Source: Novosphingobium album (ex Hu et al. 2023)
GTDB taxonomy: Bacteria; Pseudomonadota; Alphaproteobacteria; Sphingomonadales; Sphingomonadaceae
Direction: 5' to 3'
DNA: 64,000 nt
Assembly (NCBI RefSeq): GCF_022832385.1
Contig: NZ_JALHLE010000028.1
Location: 1-64,000, forward strand
Shown piece after piece: positions 16,781 to 26,452 of the stretch. Positions within the stretch are counted from its first letter, which is position 1. Every line of letters begins with the position of its first letter. The translations under genes were made by a program, and so were the position numbers. The notes beneath the pieces are model-generated. The model made no database searches. It saw nothing but the letters and a program-made list of their open reading frames with translations, and was not told the DNA's origin.

Positions 16781-17577
16781 CGAACGTCTTGGGCCAATGC
16801 GAATTGGTCGCGGGAGCGGCGCTGCTCTCGTCACTCGATTGCCTGGCAAAGCGCTCCTTAGGAGCAGTGATCTTGGCGCTAGGTTTGCTGTCTTCGGCAC
16901 CGGCTCTCGCCGATCAGACAGTTTCCGTCGCCGACAATGGAACCGTGCAATGCGATGCCTCTAAGCAGGACCTCACGAGAATCTCGCTCAAGGACGATGA
17001 ATTCGCGTCGGTCTCGAAAGTATCGAGCGGCAATCCCAATGAGGACTTTTCAGTCGTTCACGAAGCGACCCGAGGTGACATCTACTTGTCGGTTCCCGAA
17101 GGCTACGTTCGCACGTCGTTGTCGTTCTTCGGGACGACGAAGAAGGGCTTCGTTTACAAGTTTGTTTGCAGCGTATCCGGCGCCGAAGCCAAACAGGTGT
17201 TCGTCGCCAATGCGGAGATCAACAGGCCCAAACGGGAGGCGATGGCTCTGAAATCGGGCTTGCCACTCGACCAGCAGGCGGTTGGCTTGGTGCGCGCGAT
17301 GTTCGAGCAGAAGCCGGCCGAAGGTTTCGAGATCCACGATCGGCCGCATGCGCCTGTCAATGTCGGTAATCTGAAAGTGCAGCTCGTCAGCGAATACGAC
17401 GGCTTGTTGCTGGCGGGCAAGGTGCTGCGCATCGAGAACACGGGAAGCGAGCCCGTGCTTTTGGGCGAAGACCTGATCGCCTCACGCGGCGCTGTCGCGG
17501 TGAGCATTTCCAACCCATCGTTGGCCCCCGGCCAAGCGACAGGAGCCTACGTGGTGGTTCCTGCAGGAGAGCTATGA
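16777..17577 (+). CDS. traK: TraK, type-F secretin-like protein
   Basis: A 266-residue exported protein. The signal peptide ends at APALA near residue 45, preceded by a longer than usual N-region, so a later start is possible. TraK is the VirB9-like part of the outer-membrane core and binds TraV and TraB. The order traE-traK-traB with 4-bp overlaps on both sides supports the call. Confidence 0.86.
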   Translation: MTNVLGQCELVAGAALLSSLDCLAKRSLGAVILALGLLSSAPALADQTVSVADNGTVQCDASKQDLTRISLKDDEFASVSKVSSGNPNEDFSVVHEATRGDIYLSVPEGYVRTSLSFFGTTKKGFVYKFVCSVSGAEAKQVFVANAEINRPKREAMALKSGLPLDQQAVGLVRAMFEQKPAEGFEIHDRPHAPVNVGNLKVQLVSEYDGLLLAGKVLRIENTGSEPVLLGEDLIASRGAVAVSISNPSLAPGQATGAYVVVPAGEL

Positions 17578-18890
17578 TGGACATTTTCAAGCGCAAGGCC
17601 AAGGACGTCGAGGGGCAACGGGGCGGCGAGTATGACGCCGTCGAAGATACCGGGCTGATCTCCGAGAATGCATCGGCGGAGCGGCGTCAAAAACTCATCC
17701 TCTACGGGGGCGTTGCCGTCGTGGGCCTTTTGGCGATGTACTATATTCTGGGCGGGAGCGGCTCGAAGTCGACCAAGAATGTGATAGGCGACGCCAAGAC
17801 GCAGGTGTCGACCGACGCGATCATGAACCGGCAGATGGCCGATCGTGATTGGATGACGATGTACGACCAGCAGCTCAATTCGCAGGAGAATCAGCTGAGG
17901 GGCGTCGATAAGACCGCGACGCGGGTCGATCAGGTCCAGGATGAAGTGCAGAGCCTTCGTCAGGAAAACGAGCAAATGAAGGCGGACGCGACGCGGGTCT
18001 TGGAGGCCTATCAGCGCGAGAACGATCAGCTGAAGGGGCAACTGGACAGCCTGCAGAAGTCGGCCCCTTCAGCATCGGCGCCTGGTGCTCTCGCATCGGC
18101 GCGTGCGCTGGGCGTATCCGGCGTTCAAGCGGGTACAGGTCGCAGCAATGAGGTGAAGCTGGTTTCGTTTGATGGTGGCAGTCCGGGTCCTTCGGGTGAC
18201 GCAAAGAGGATCGAAGCGGGCGGAAAACAGGCGGCAACATATACAGACAGCCCAAATTTCCTGCCGCCTAATTCGATAGCGACGGCCAAAGTCGTCGTCG
18301 GCGTTGACGCGGCAACAAACGTTCACAGCCAAAGCGATCCTCTGCCCGTTCTGCTGCGGATCACCGGGCCTGCGCGGTCGGTCTTCTCGGACGGGAAACT
18401 CTACAGGACGCAAGTCCAAGGCTGCATGGTCAATGGGGCTGCCTACGGAGATCTTTCCTCGGAGAAGGTCTATGTGAAGCTGCAGCGCATGACCTGCCCG
18501 CAGCCCGGTGGGCGCTTCGCGGTCTCGGAAGTGAAGGGCTTTATCTCCTTTGGAGGGAAAGTCGGGCTGCGAGGGCGCGTTGTCAGTCGTGAAGGGGGGC
18601 TCATTGGTCAGGCGTTCCTGGCCGGGCTCGCGGGTGGCTTCGGCCGCGGCTTCTCCGCAAACGCGAACTCAATCTTCAGCGGCGCGAACGTCAGTGTCAA
18701 CGGCCAGCGCCAGCAGCTTTCAACAGGCGACATCGTCAAGGGCGGTCTTGGTGAAGGGGTGTCGAAGGCCGGCGATACCGTATCCGATTATCTGATCGAG
18801 CGGGCCGAGCAGTATCAGCCGGTCATCGAGATGCCCACCGGCGCCGATGTCGAGGTGGTGTTCCTTGACGGCACCTTCATTCGAAACTGA
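17574..18890 (+). CDS. traB: TraB, channel-spanning core protein
   Basis: The 438-residue protein has a cytoplasmic N-terminus, one membrane helix around residues 42-62 and a periplasmic coiled coil (about 95-160). A VirB10-like C-terminal domain follows. Segments such as LPVLLRITGPARS and the near-terminal VEVVFLDGTFI are typical of TraB. It links inner and outer membranes in the transfer channel. It starts with ATGATG overlapping traK. Confidence 0.9.
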   Translation: MMDIFKRKAKDVEGQRGGEYDAVEDTGLISENASAERRQKLILYGGVAVVGLLAMYYILGGSGSKSTKNVIGDAKTQVSTDAIMNRQMADRDWMTMYDQQLNSQENQLRGVDKTATRVDQVQDEVQSLRQENEQMKADATRVLEAYQRENDQLKGQLDSLQKSAPSASAPGALASARALGVSGVQAGTGRSNEVKLVSFDGGSPGPSGDAKRIEAGGKQAATYTDSPNFLPPNSIATAKVVVGVDAATNVHSQSDPLPVLLRITGPARSVFSDGKLYRTQVQGCMVNGAAYGDLSSEKVYVKLQRMTCPQPGGRFAVSEVKGFISFGGKVGLRGRVVSREGGLIGQAFLAGLAGGFGRGFSANANSIFSGANVSVNGQRQQLSTGDIVKGGLGEGVSKAGDTVSDYLIERAEQYQPVIEMPTGADVEVVFLDGTFIRN

Positions 18891-18898
18891 GGTGGATC

Positions 18899-19702
18899 AT
18901 GTACAAGCTGGCGAAATTTTTGGGCGTGTCTTTGCTCGTAGTGGCGGGAGGCTCCGCCGTTTACGCGATGAGCGGGGACGATGCGTCGCTTTTGAAGACG
19001 CTTGCAGAGCGTTTGCCCAAGACGAAGATCGCGGCGGTTGATTGCGGCAAGATTCCTGGATTGTGCGAGATTCAGGCGGGGTCGAACCTATTTTATACGG
19101 ACCGGGGCGGCCGCTTCCTTATCATCGGCCGAGTCTACGACATGGAGACCCGGCAGGATCTGACCGCCGCGCGGCTACTGGAAATCAGCCCGGAAACGAT
19201 CGTTGGGGGGGCAGCGAGAGCGAGCGATCCGGATGCCGACGCGGGTAGTTCTTCGCAACCTGGAGCCAAGGAGGTGGCTGCGCCCGCAGAGAAGGTGTCG
19301 CTTGCAGGCTTGCCGGCGTCGGGCGCCATTACATGGGGTTCGGGCAGCCGCACTGTGACGGTCTTCAGCGATTTTCGCTGCGGGTATTGTAACCGTCTGC
19401 ACCAGACGCTTGCGGCGATGAACGTCAAAGTGGTCGAACGCCCAATTTCTGTACTGGGCACACGGTCGATTTCAGACGCGGTGATCTGTTCAACCGATCG
19501 GGCGAAGGCTCTGCAGAAGGCTTACGAGCAGGAGCCTCTGGAGGCGAGGAAGTGCGACACAAGCGGCCTTGATGCAAATGAGGCTTTTGCTCGCAAGAAC
19601 GGATTCTCCGGGACGCCGGTCATCGTCCGCAGCGACGGAGAAGTGGTCCATGGCTTCAGGCCGCGCGAATTTCTCGAGACATGGTTGAAGGGAGCGAGCT
19701 GA
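18899..19702 (+). CDS. DsbC-family disulfide isomerase
   Basis: An exported thioredoxin-fold protein of 267 residues. The N-terminus is a signal or anchor (LGVSLLVVAGGSAVYA), followed by a dimerisation-like region and then the catalytic domain with CGYC at 161-164. Such proteins are regular members of F-type operons on sphingomonad and related plasmids. They should help fold Cys-rich partners here such as TraN and TraU. It lies 8 bp after traB and its stop overlaps traV by one base. Confidence 0.88.
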   Translation: MYKLAKFLGVSLLVVAGGSAVYAMSGDDASLLKTLAERLPKTKIAAVDCGKIPGLCEIQAGSNLFYTDRGGRFLIIGRVYDMETRQDLTAARLLEISPETIVGGAARASDPDADAGSSSQPGAKEVAAPAEKVSLAGLPASGAITWGSGSRTVTVFSDFRCGYCNRLHQTLAAMNVKVVERPISVLGTRSISDAVICSTDRAKALQKAYEQEPLEARKCDTSGLDANEAFARKNGFSGTPVIVRSDGEVVHGFRPREFLETWLKGAS

Positions 19703-20358
19703 TGGCCGCGATAGCTTACGCTGCCAAAGGCGGTATGGCCGTTCTTGCGCTTGTCGCGCTCGCCGGCTGCACGTCGCTTGGGACGAACGTCAAGGGCTCG
19801 TTTCGATGCGCGGCGCCAGACGGCCAGTGCGCACCGTCGATGACGATCGACGATCAGGCGCTCGCTGAAATCGCCACGGGAAGTGCGGACGGCTTCGTCT
19901 CACCGGCAGGGCCGTACAAAGTCGATGACGGTAATTTGGATCGTTCGCACATGGCTGATGCGAAGGCGGCGGCGTCATCCGCGCCGATGCAGGACAACCA
20001 GCGATATCAACTTTCGGTGGTGTTTCCGGCCTACACTGATGGGGCCGGCGTCACGCATGATCGCGCGGTCGTGAAAACGGAGGTCGGTTTGCCGGGCCGG
20101 ACGGCTAGCAGCGTCGAGCTGGCTAATCGTGGCCGCGAGGGAGGGGACTCGCGAGGCCTGTTGGCGGCGGCTGAGAGCGCGCCGCCGCTGCTGTCTTTGG
20201 TTCGCCCGGCAACCGAGCCGGAAAGCGCGCTCGTCACCGCCGGTGACGCTGCACCAAAGGCGCGACCGGAGGCCATCGATCAAATCAAGGCCGAGGTCGA
20301 TGCCAAGCTTGCCAAGCGCGCGCGCCGGCAGGCCGCATCGTTCCCTGCGCAGGAGTGA
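19702..20358 (+). CDS. traV: TraV outer-membrane lipoprotein
   Basis: The ATG at 19702 gives 218 residues with a signal peptide and lipobox LAGC (Cys about 23). A short Cys-containing region follows (FRCAAPDGQCAPS), as in TraV. TraV is the VirB7-like lipoprotein of the outer-membrane core. The C-terminal half is Ala-rich and ends in a basic helix. It overlaps traC by 4 bp. Confidence 0.85.
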   Translation: MAAIAYAAKGGMAVLALVALAGCTSLGTNVKGSFRCAAPDGQCAPSMTIDDQALAEIATGSADGFVSPAGPYKVDDGNLDRSHMADAKAAASSAPMQDNQRYQLSVVFPAYTDGAGVTHDRAVVKTEVGLPGRTASSVELANRGREGGDSRGLLAAAESAPPLLSLVRPATEPESALVTAGDAAPKARPEAIDQIKAEVDAKLAKRARRQAASFPAQE

Positions 20359-22928
20359 ATTCGATGGGCATCATCGAAAACTTGACCGAACTGATGTTGG
20401 GCGATCGGCGAAAGCCGGAACAGACGATGCGGCCGGCATCGATCCCGATGTTGTCGAATTTCCTGGGATATCGTTCTTACGACGACGAAAGGCAGCTCTT
20501 CTACCAGGTTCGGTCCAAAGGCTTCGTGCTTGAACTGGCGCCGTTGATCGGCGGCGATGAGCGGACAGCCGAGATGGTCGGTACGATATTTTCCGACGTT
20601 CTCATGCCAGGGTGTGCGTTTAGCATTGTCAATTATGCCAGTCCGCGCATTTCCGAGAAGCTTACTGAATGGGTGTTGCCTCGGATCGAGGCGGGCGGAG
20701 TATTCGGCACGCTCGCACGTCATCGAGCGGATAAGCTGCGGTCGGGGGCATGGAAGAGTCTCGCGAGTGACGGGCCATTCAATTTGCGAAACTTTCGCGT
20801 GTTGCTGTCAGTCGGTGCGCCGGATGGTTCCGGACTGAAAGTTGAGGACCTGCTGACGATGCGCGAAGGCGTCGTTTCGGCTCTCGATTCCATCAATGTG
20901 CCGGTGCGACATCTGGGCCCTGTGCACCTTATCCGCTTTTTTGACGAGATTCTGTGCGCGTCGACAGGGGCGGGAGATGATGCGCCTGGCTACAATCGTT
21001 TCGATCCGATCAACGAGCAGTGCATCCGGCGCGACCTTGTGACGCATGTCGAGAAAGATCGGTTGCTTCTCCACGCGCAATCTTTGCGGCCTACCGGGAA
21101 TGTCGTTGACGGCGTGCCGGAGTATGACGATTTCGTTCCGGAGCGGTTTGACGTTCGAACGATGTCGATCCGCAATTTTCCCGATCGCTGGGCACCATGG
21201 GACACCCAGAAGACCATCGGCGATATCTTCAACCCAAAGCTCTGCCTGCCATGTCCTACGCTTCAATCGGTCTGCGGCGTGATTCCGGGCGTCGAGGCAT
21301 CCGAGGCCAAGGCAGGGTTCAAGTTCGCGCGCACGCAATCGCTGTCGGAAGGGCAAGGCGTCAAGCTGGTTCCGAAGATCAAGGATCAGGCGGCCGAGTG
21401 GCGCATGGTCCAGGACCGGGTGAAATCGGGCGAGAAGTTGATCCGTACATACTATACGCTCAGTATCATTGCGCCGCGTGGGACGGCCGAAACCGCCGAG
21501 CGGCTTGTGAAGGGCATGTACAAGGCGGCCGGGTGGGATCTCATCGACGAGACCCATATTCAGCTCCCCGCGTTCATGTCGCACTTCCCGCTGATGATTG
21601 CTGACGGTTTGCAATCCGATTTGGAGCGTATGAAGCGGTTTCGCACACTCTTGTCGTCCAACGTGGCGGCGATTGCGCCGCTTCAGGGTGAATATGTCGG
21701 CGGCGAAATTCCGCATGTGCTTTTCATCGGTAGACGGGGGCAGCCTCAGTTCTGGTCTCCATTCCAGAACAAGGCGGGCAACCACAACGTGGCCATCGCG
21801 GGAAAGTCCGGCTCGGGAAAGTCCGTGCTTCTGCAGGATCTGACTGCAAGTCTTGCCGGTGTGCGAGCAAAGGTCATCGTGATCGACGACGGACGGTCGT
21901 TCGAGCACATGGCAAAGGCGTTGGGCGGCACATTCAGCGAATTCAAGCTTTCGTCGGGGATCTCCATCAATCCGTTCCGGATGATCGACCAAGAAGTTGC
22001 TGAGCAGGATGAGGATTACCTCGTGGACTGCATGGCGATGCTCAAGGCGATCATTGCCCAGATGGCGCGGAACGAGAACAGGCTGAATGATACCGAGCGG
22101 GGCTTGATCGACAGAGCCGTCAACACGGTCTGGACCGAGCACAACCGGGACGGCACGGTTGATCATATCATCACCGCGCTCGAAGGAGAGGCGCACCACT
22201 ACGCGCGGGACTTGGCGACGTCGCTGCTGCCCTTTTCGCAGCAAGGGACATATGGCCGCTTCTTCGTCGGCGACAACAATCTCGATCTGACCGCTGACCT
22301 GACGGTGTTCGAGCTTTCCGATCTCGCCTCGCGCGAGGAATTAAGGGGCGTAGTACTGACGTCGATCATGTTCGTTGCATCACAGACGATGCGTCGCATG
22401 AGCCGCTCGATTCCCAAGGCGCTGATGATCGATGAAGCCTGGCAGATGCTGAAGGGCGGCGCCATGGCGGATTTCGTTGAAACCTATGCGCGCACATGCC
22501 GCAAATACGGTGCGTCATTGATCACCGCGACACAGTCTATCAATGACTATTACAAGTCCGACGGATCGCGCGCTGCCCTCGAGAACTCCGACTGGTTCGT
22601 GATCCTGCAGCAGAAATCGGAGACCATCGCCGATTTCCGCAAGTCCGATCGATTTGAGATGTCGAATTACACAGAGGCGCTTTTGCGTTCCCTGAAGCGC
22701 AACGGCGTCGAATATTCGGACGTTTTGGTTCGCGGGCCGGAAACCGAGACGGTTTGCCGCCTCGTGCTCGACGCCTTTTCCGCCTCGCTCTACTCCTCAA
22801 GTCCCGATGTCTTCGCGAAGATCGAGGACCATGTCACTGCCGGATATCCGATGGCGCAGGCGATCGAGATGGTCGCATTTCCGAACCGGTATGTCGTCGA
22901 GGATGGCCTGCGGGAGGCAGCGGAGTGA
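20355..22928 (+). CDS. traC: TraC, T4SS ATPase (VirB4-like)
   Basis: An 857-residue cytoplasmic ATPase from a GTG start; the ATG at 20364 is an alternative. The Walker A motif GKSGSGKS is near residue 480 and the Walker B segment ALMIDEAWQ near 688. TraC powers pilus assembly at the inner membrane. Length and order match the family. Its stop overlaps the next gene by one base. Confidence 0.93.
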   Translation: MNSMGIIENLTELMLGDRRKPEQTMRPASIPMLSNFLGYRSYDDERQLFYQVRSKGFVLELAPLIGGDERTAEMVGTIFSDVLMPGCAFSIVNYASPRISEKLTEWVLPRIEAGGVFGTLARHRADKLRSGAWKSLASDGPFNLRNFRVLLSVGAPDGSGLKVEDLLTMREGVVSALDSINVPVRHLGPVHLIRFFDEILCASTGAGDDAPGYNRFDPINEQCIRRDLVTHVEKDRLLLHAQSLRPTGNVVDGVPEYDDFVPERFDVRTMSIRNFPDRWAPWDTQKTIGDIFNPKLCLPCPTLQSVCGVIPGVEASEAKAGFKFARTQSLSEGQGVKLVPKIKDQAAEWRMVQDRVKSGEKLIRTYYTLSIIAPRGTAETAERLVKGMYKAAGWDLIDETHIQLPAFMSHFPLMIADGLQSDLERMKRFRTLLSSNVAAIAPLQGEYVGGEIPHVLFIGRRGQPQFWSPFQNKAGNHNVAIAGKSGSGKSVLLQDLTASLAGVRAKVIVIDDGRSFEHMAKALGGTFSEFKLSSGISINPFRMIDQEVAEQDEDYLVDCMAMLKAIIAQMARNENRLNDTERGLIDRAVNTVWTEHNRDGTVDHIITALEGEAHHYARDLATSLLPFSQQGTYGRFFVGDNNLDLTADLTVFELSDLASREELRGVVLTSIMFVASQTMRRMSRSIPKALMIDEAWQMLKGGAMADFVETYARTCRKYGASLITATQSINDYYKSDGSRAALENSDWFVILQQKSETIADFRKSDRFEMSNYTEALLRSLKRNGVEYSDVLVRGPETETVCRLVLDAFSASLYSSSPDVFAKIEDHVTAGYPMAQAIEMVAFPNRYVVEDGLREAAE

Positions 22929-23287
22929 TGGCGTTCGCAAGAACTGCTCCTCGCCCGAACGCGCAGGCCAGCATTAAAGCGTTCGCGCAATCGTTTCTCG
23001 CCACTGGCTTGAGGCTGCTCGGTTGGGTCTCGGTCAACGCTTTGGTGGCGGTCGGTGCAGTCACGATGGCGCTGTGTGCCGTCGCGAATTTCTCGCTCGA
23101 AGGCTTCATGCATCAGCTGGCCAATCTGTCGTCGCGCTACATCACGGCCGATGCAGCCCGGCAGCATCAGTTCGATGCAATTCTCCTGTGGGTGCTGGCA
23201 GTCGTGTTCGCACTCGCTGGCATTTTTCGCCGGCAATCACTGGCGCACATTCTCCTGAAGGAATTTGACGATGACACAGCGAGTTAA
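22928..23287 (+). CDS. Small membrane protein of the tra operon
   Basis: A 119-residue product with two membrane helices, around residues 23-50 and 80-98, and a C-terminal basic tail. It fills the slot between traC and trbI where pNL1-type operons carry a small membrane gene. I do not recognise a named family. Its start overlaps the traC stop and its end overlaps trbI, so it is translated as part of the operon. Confidence 0.7.
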   Translation: MAFARTAPRPNAQASIKAFAQSFLATGLRLLGWVSVNALVAVGAVTMALCAVANFSLEGFMHQLANLSSRYITADAARQHQFDAILLWVLAVVFALAGIFRRQSLAHILLKEFDDDTAS

Positions 23288-23999
23288 GCGAGGTCTTGCA
23301 GGGGTCCTATCATTGCAATCGGGCGATATGGAAGGAGACCTGCTAGGCGGTAGAGAGGGGGATGTTGCTGCGGATGCTGGAGCATCGTGCGCCATCGAGG
23401 ATGAAGCTTCCCGGGGGGATGCCTCAGCGATGGCAGTCCAGCTCGGCGCCGGATCTGCGAGCTCTCCCGAAGACGGGCTGGTTGCGAAGCATAGAAGCGC
23501 ACCTGTATCGTCGGCCAGCGCGTCTGCTCGGGGAGCGAAGCGGCCAAAAAATTCCGGGGGACTGAAGCTGAAAGATGCCGCTCTGGTTGTCGGCTTGGCC
23601 GTTTGCCTTGTCTGGGGCGCCTGGGTGACGAAGAGCCTCCTCGATGACGGCATGGGTAAAGACAGGTTCGTTAAGCTTCAACTCCAGGGTGTGATAGCCG
23701 AGTATCTTCAGGCGCAAGCCCGGTCTGGGAGCGACGATCGCACGGCCGCGCAGCAGACGGCCCAATTCATGGCGGTGCTCGACAAGGCTGTGGCTGCCGC
23801 AGGCCAGGATGGCCGCATCGTGCTGGTGAACGAAGCGATCGTCGGCGGCGATATCCCGGACATCACAGCGCAAGTGAAGAGCGAGGTCTATGCCCAGGTG
23901 CCCATGCCCAAGGTGGCCGCCATAACGCCGGTACAGCAGGGCATGGAATCCTTCATGGCCAGCAACGGAGGTCACGGTGACGATCGTCATAGACAATAA
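23271..23999 (+). CDS. trbI: TrbI-like pilus protein with long N-terminal extension
   Basis: The ATG at 23271 follows AAGGA and gives 242 residues. Residues 1-100 are low-complexity, Ser/Ala/Gly-rich and cytoplasmic. A membrane helix near 103-122 is followed by a periplasmic domain typical of TrbI (VKLQLQGVIAEYLQ). F TrbI is about half this length, so the N-terminal extension is unusual. TrbI influences pilus outgrowth and retraction. Confidence 0.75.
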   Translation: MTQRVKRGLAGVLSLQSGDMEGDLLGGREGDVAADAGASCAIEDEASRGDASAMAVQLGAGSASSPEDGLVAKHRSAPVSSASASARGAKRPKNSGGLKLKDAALVVGLAVCLVWGAWVTKSLLDDGMGKDRFVKLQLQGVIAEYLQAQARSGSDDRTAAQQTAQFMAVLDKAVAAAGQDGRIVLVNEAIVGGDIPDITAQVKSEVYAQVPMPKVAAITPVQQGMESFMASNGGHGDDRHRQ

Positions 24000-24513
24000 G
24001 GCGCGGCCGGTTCGGTTGTCGTTTCGGGCCAAGATGGCGGCGATCGGCGGGCTGTGTGTTCTTGCTGTAGCCGGCCAGTCGCTCTCCCATTGGAGCCGGA
24101 CGCACGCCTTCATGATCAATGAAAGCGGGTCGCTTCCCAATTGGGCCTTTCTGGTTTCCGCAGGACAATTCCCGCACCGGGGGGACTATGTGATCTTCAA
24201 CCCGGGCCGCGATCCAATGGTCCTCAAGTATTTCGGAAGTCCTCCGCCGGCGTTCGCCAAGATTGCGTATGGGGTTCCCGGTGACGTTGTCGAGCACGTT
24301 GGCCGCGACGTCCTGGTGAACGGTCACAAGGTCGCTCGGCTCAAGCCATTCACACTTAAGGGAGACCCGCTGGCCGCGGGGCCGACTGGCCGCATTCCTG
24401 ATGGGTGCGTCTATGCAGGAAGTGGTCACAAGGACGGGTTTGATAGCCGATATGCGGAGATAGGCTTTGTGTGCCGTGACCGCATTGCTGGCGTTGGGAG
24501 CCCGGTGCTGTGA
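23977..24513 (+). CDS. S26-family signal peptidase, TraF-type
   Basis: A 178-residue membrane protease from a GTG preceded by GGAGG. One N-terminal helix (residues 22-38) is followed by the catalytic Ser in NESGSLP (S52) and the general-base Lys in AKIAYGVPGD (K95). Such peptidases mature pilins and other transfer proteins in IncP-like and sphingomonad T4SSs. It overlaps trbI by 23 bp. Confidence 0.88.
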   Translation: MTIVIDNKARPVRLSFRAKMAAIGGLCVLAVAGQSLSHWSRTHAFMINESGSLPNWAFLVSAGQFPHRGDYVIFNPGRDPMVLKYFGSPPPAFAKIAYGVPGDVVEHVGRDVLVNGHKVARLKPFTLKGDPLAAGPTGRIPDGCVYAGSGHKDGFDSRYAEIGFVCRDRIAGVGSPVL

Positions 24514-25166
24514 GGATTCGGTCACTCGCGGCAGTCGCTCTCTTTGGTGCGATCGGCGGTGCAGGCTTGCCGGGCCTCCACGCGGCGATGGCCGTGGATC
24601 ATGGGCAAGTGGGCGAGGCATGGCCGATCATCGAGCCAGATTTTCTCGACGTGATCAAGGCGAAGCTCGAAGCGGCGAAGGCCAGCGGAAAGCTGGACGA
24701 GTTGAACGCACGTTTCGCTGAGCGGGTGAAGGCAAAAGTCATGCGGCCAACGCCTGTCGCCGGGATGGTCGCGGCTACGGAGAGCCGTACTTGGGAATAT
24801 GATCCGACCATCACTCTAGAGAGCGACATTAGGGACGCCAAGGGCAACCTGATCGCGGTGGCTGGTCAGCGGATCAATCCCCTCGACAAGATTACAATGT
24901 CCGAAAAGCTATTGTTCATTGATGGTGACGACGAAGCCCAGGTGTCGTGGGCCCTTGGACAGGGCGATGAACGCGCAGCAAAGATCATCATGGTCAGCGG
25001 GTCTCCGTTTGATCTCATGAAGGCCAAGCAGCGCCGGTTCTACTTCGACCAGGCTGGCACGCTCACCGGTAAGTTCGGCATCGAACATACGCCTGCGCTC
25101 GTCGAGCAAAAGGGCAAGCTACTCATCGTGCGTGAAGTTGCACTCAAGCCGGGGCAGGGGTCATGA
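24510..25166 (+). CDS. traW: TraW, pilus assembly protein
   Basis: A 218-residue periplasmic protein with a signal peptide, from a GTG overlapping the peptidase stop. The conserved order of SRTWEYDPTIT, then GQRINPLDKI, LLFIDGDDEAQ and the C-terminal YFDQAG...FGIEHTPA matches TraW. TraW works with TraU and TrbC in pilus assembly. It overlaps the next gene by 4 bp. Confidence 0.9.
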   Translation: MRIRSLAAVALFGAIGGAGLPGLHAAMAVDHGQVGEAWPIIEPDFLDVIKAKLEAAKASGKLDELNARFAERVKAKVMRPTPVAGMVAATESRTWEYDPTITLESDIRDAKGNLIAVAGQRINPLDKITMSEKLLFIDGDDEAQVSWALGQGDERAAKIIMVSGSPFDLMKAKQRRFYFDQAGTLTGKFGIEHTPALVEQKGKLLIVREVALKPGQGS

Positions 25167-25444
25167 GGAAGTTCATCGAAAAGCATATGCCGTATCCGAT
25201 GGCGGCGCCGGAAACGCGTCAACTTCGCTCTGCGCGACGCCGGCTCATAGGAGCGCTCGTCGCTGTCGCTATCCTGACCTGGCTGTGGCCGCTTGCGGTA
25301 TCGGTTTCGAAATTAGGTGCGGCTGCGTTGTTTGCCGGTCTCGGCGCCTTCGTGCTCGTCCAGGGCCTCTTTTGGGCTCGAGCGAAAAATGCAGCGGACG
25401 ACGCCTATTTGTTCTCCGGGGACGGCTGCGATGACGATGCCTAG
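25163..25444 (+). CDS. Small membrane protein between traW and traU
   Basis: A 93-residue product with two membrane helices (about residues 28-45 and 50-70) and an acidic C-terminus. It overlaps traW by 4 bp and traU by 14 bp. No family recognised; operon position implies a role in transfer. Confidence 0.65.
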   Translation: MRKFIEKHMPYPMAAPETRQLRSARRRLIGALVAVAILTWLWPLAVSVSKLGAAALFAGLGAFVLVQGLFWARAKNAADDAYLFSGDGCDDDA

Positions 25445-26444
25445 GTGGATTGTCCAAGCCATTCTCGGCCTGCTCCTGATCATCCCCGGGGCGGCGCGCG
25501 CGCAAGTTCCGACAGGCAGTTGCTCAGGAAGCTTTGTCAATCCGATCACTGATGTGTGCTGGGGGTGCATGTTCCCGCTATCCGTTGGCGGTCTGCGAAT
25601 TTGGCCTTCTTCGCGAGCGGACACCAGCAATCCGAGCTCGCCCATCTGCCTGTGCGGATCACCCATTCCGCGCATTGGCGTCGCAATGGGTTTTTGGGAG
25701 CCGGCACGCCTGATTGATGTGACGACGAAGCCTTTCTGTTTTCCGAACCTGGGTGGGATCAAGTTGTCACCGGGTTTGACCATGGGCAGTGGATATGCCG
25801 CCAATGTGGGCTCGAACGGCGGGACTGACACGGCGAAGTATCATGTCCACTACTACGTCTATCCACTGCTTTATTGGCTGGAGATCCTGACGGATTTCGT
25901 GTGTTTCGAACAGGCCAGCTTCGACATCGCTTACATGACCGAGATCGATCCGCTTTGGCAGGACGACACCTTGACGACGCTGATTAATCCGGAGGCGTTG
26001 ATCTTTGCAAATCCATTAGCTCAGGCGGCTTGCGCGGCCGACTGCGTGGCCGCGACGGCACATCTGCCGCTCAATGAACTGTTTTGGTGTGATGGCTGCC
26101 AGGGGTCGATGTATCCGCTCAACGGGAACGTGGGTGCGAGCGTGGGTATGACCCAGTCGGGACGATTGGCGGCAGAGCGCATGGTCTACAAGATGCACCG
26201 CCAAGCGCTTGCATGGGGAACGATGGGTTCGAAGGCGCTGTGCGGTAAGTATGTCATGCCGATCCTCAAAAAGAGTCAGTACCGGCTGCAGCAAGTCAAC
26301 CCGACGCCAATGGTGTCGGGGCGCGAGGCCTGTTCCCCGATCGGCGGTTCGGTTTTGCTGCCCGGTGCCGCGAGGACTTACCCAGTGACTGGTGAAGACA
26401 TGGGCTTTCTACTTTGGCGCAAGCGTAACTGCTGCGTGTTGTGA
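25431..26444 (+). CDS. traU: TraU, mating-pair protein
   Basis: The start at 25431 (an ATG six bases later is also possible) gives 337 residues with a signal peptide ending near ARAQ. Many Cys residues occur in pairs, as in TraU: CWGCMFPL, CLCGSP, CAADC, FWCDGCQGS and the terminal KRNCCVL. TraU acts in the periplasm in DNA transfer and depends on disulfide formation, consistent with DsbC in the same operon. Confidence 0.92.
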   Translation: MTMPRWIVQAILGLLLIIPGAARAQVPTGSCSGSFVNPITDVCWGCMFPLSVGGLRIWPSSRADTSNPSSPICLCGSPIPRIGVAMGFWEPARLIDVTTKPFCFPNLGGIKLSPGLTMGSGYAANVGSNGGTDTAKYHVHYYVYPLLYWLEILTDFVCFEQASFDIAYMTEIDPLWQDDTLTTLINPEALIFANPLAQAACAADCVAATAHLPLNELFWCDGCQGSMYPLNGNVGASVGMTQSGRLAAERMVYKMHRQALAWGTMGSKALCGKYVMPILKKSQYRLQQVNPTPMVSGREACSPIGGSVLLPGAARTYPVTGEDMGFLLWRKRNCCVL

Positions 26445-26452
26445 GGACGAAA

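Noticed and set aside
20808..22244. Long minus-strand frame inside traC
   Set aside because: Antisense shadow; traC has Walker motifs in the plus-strand frame.
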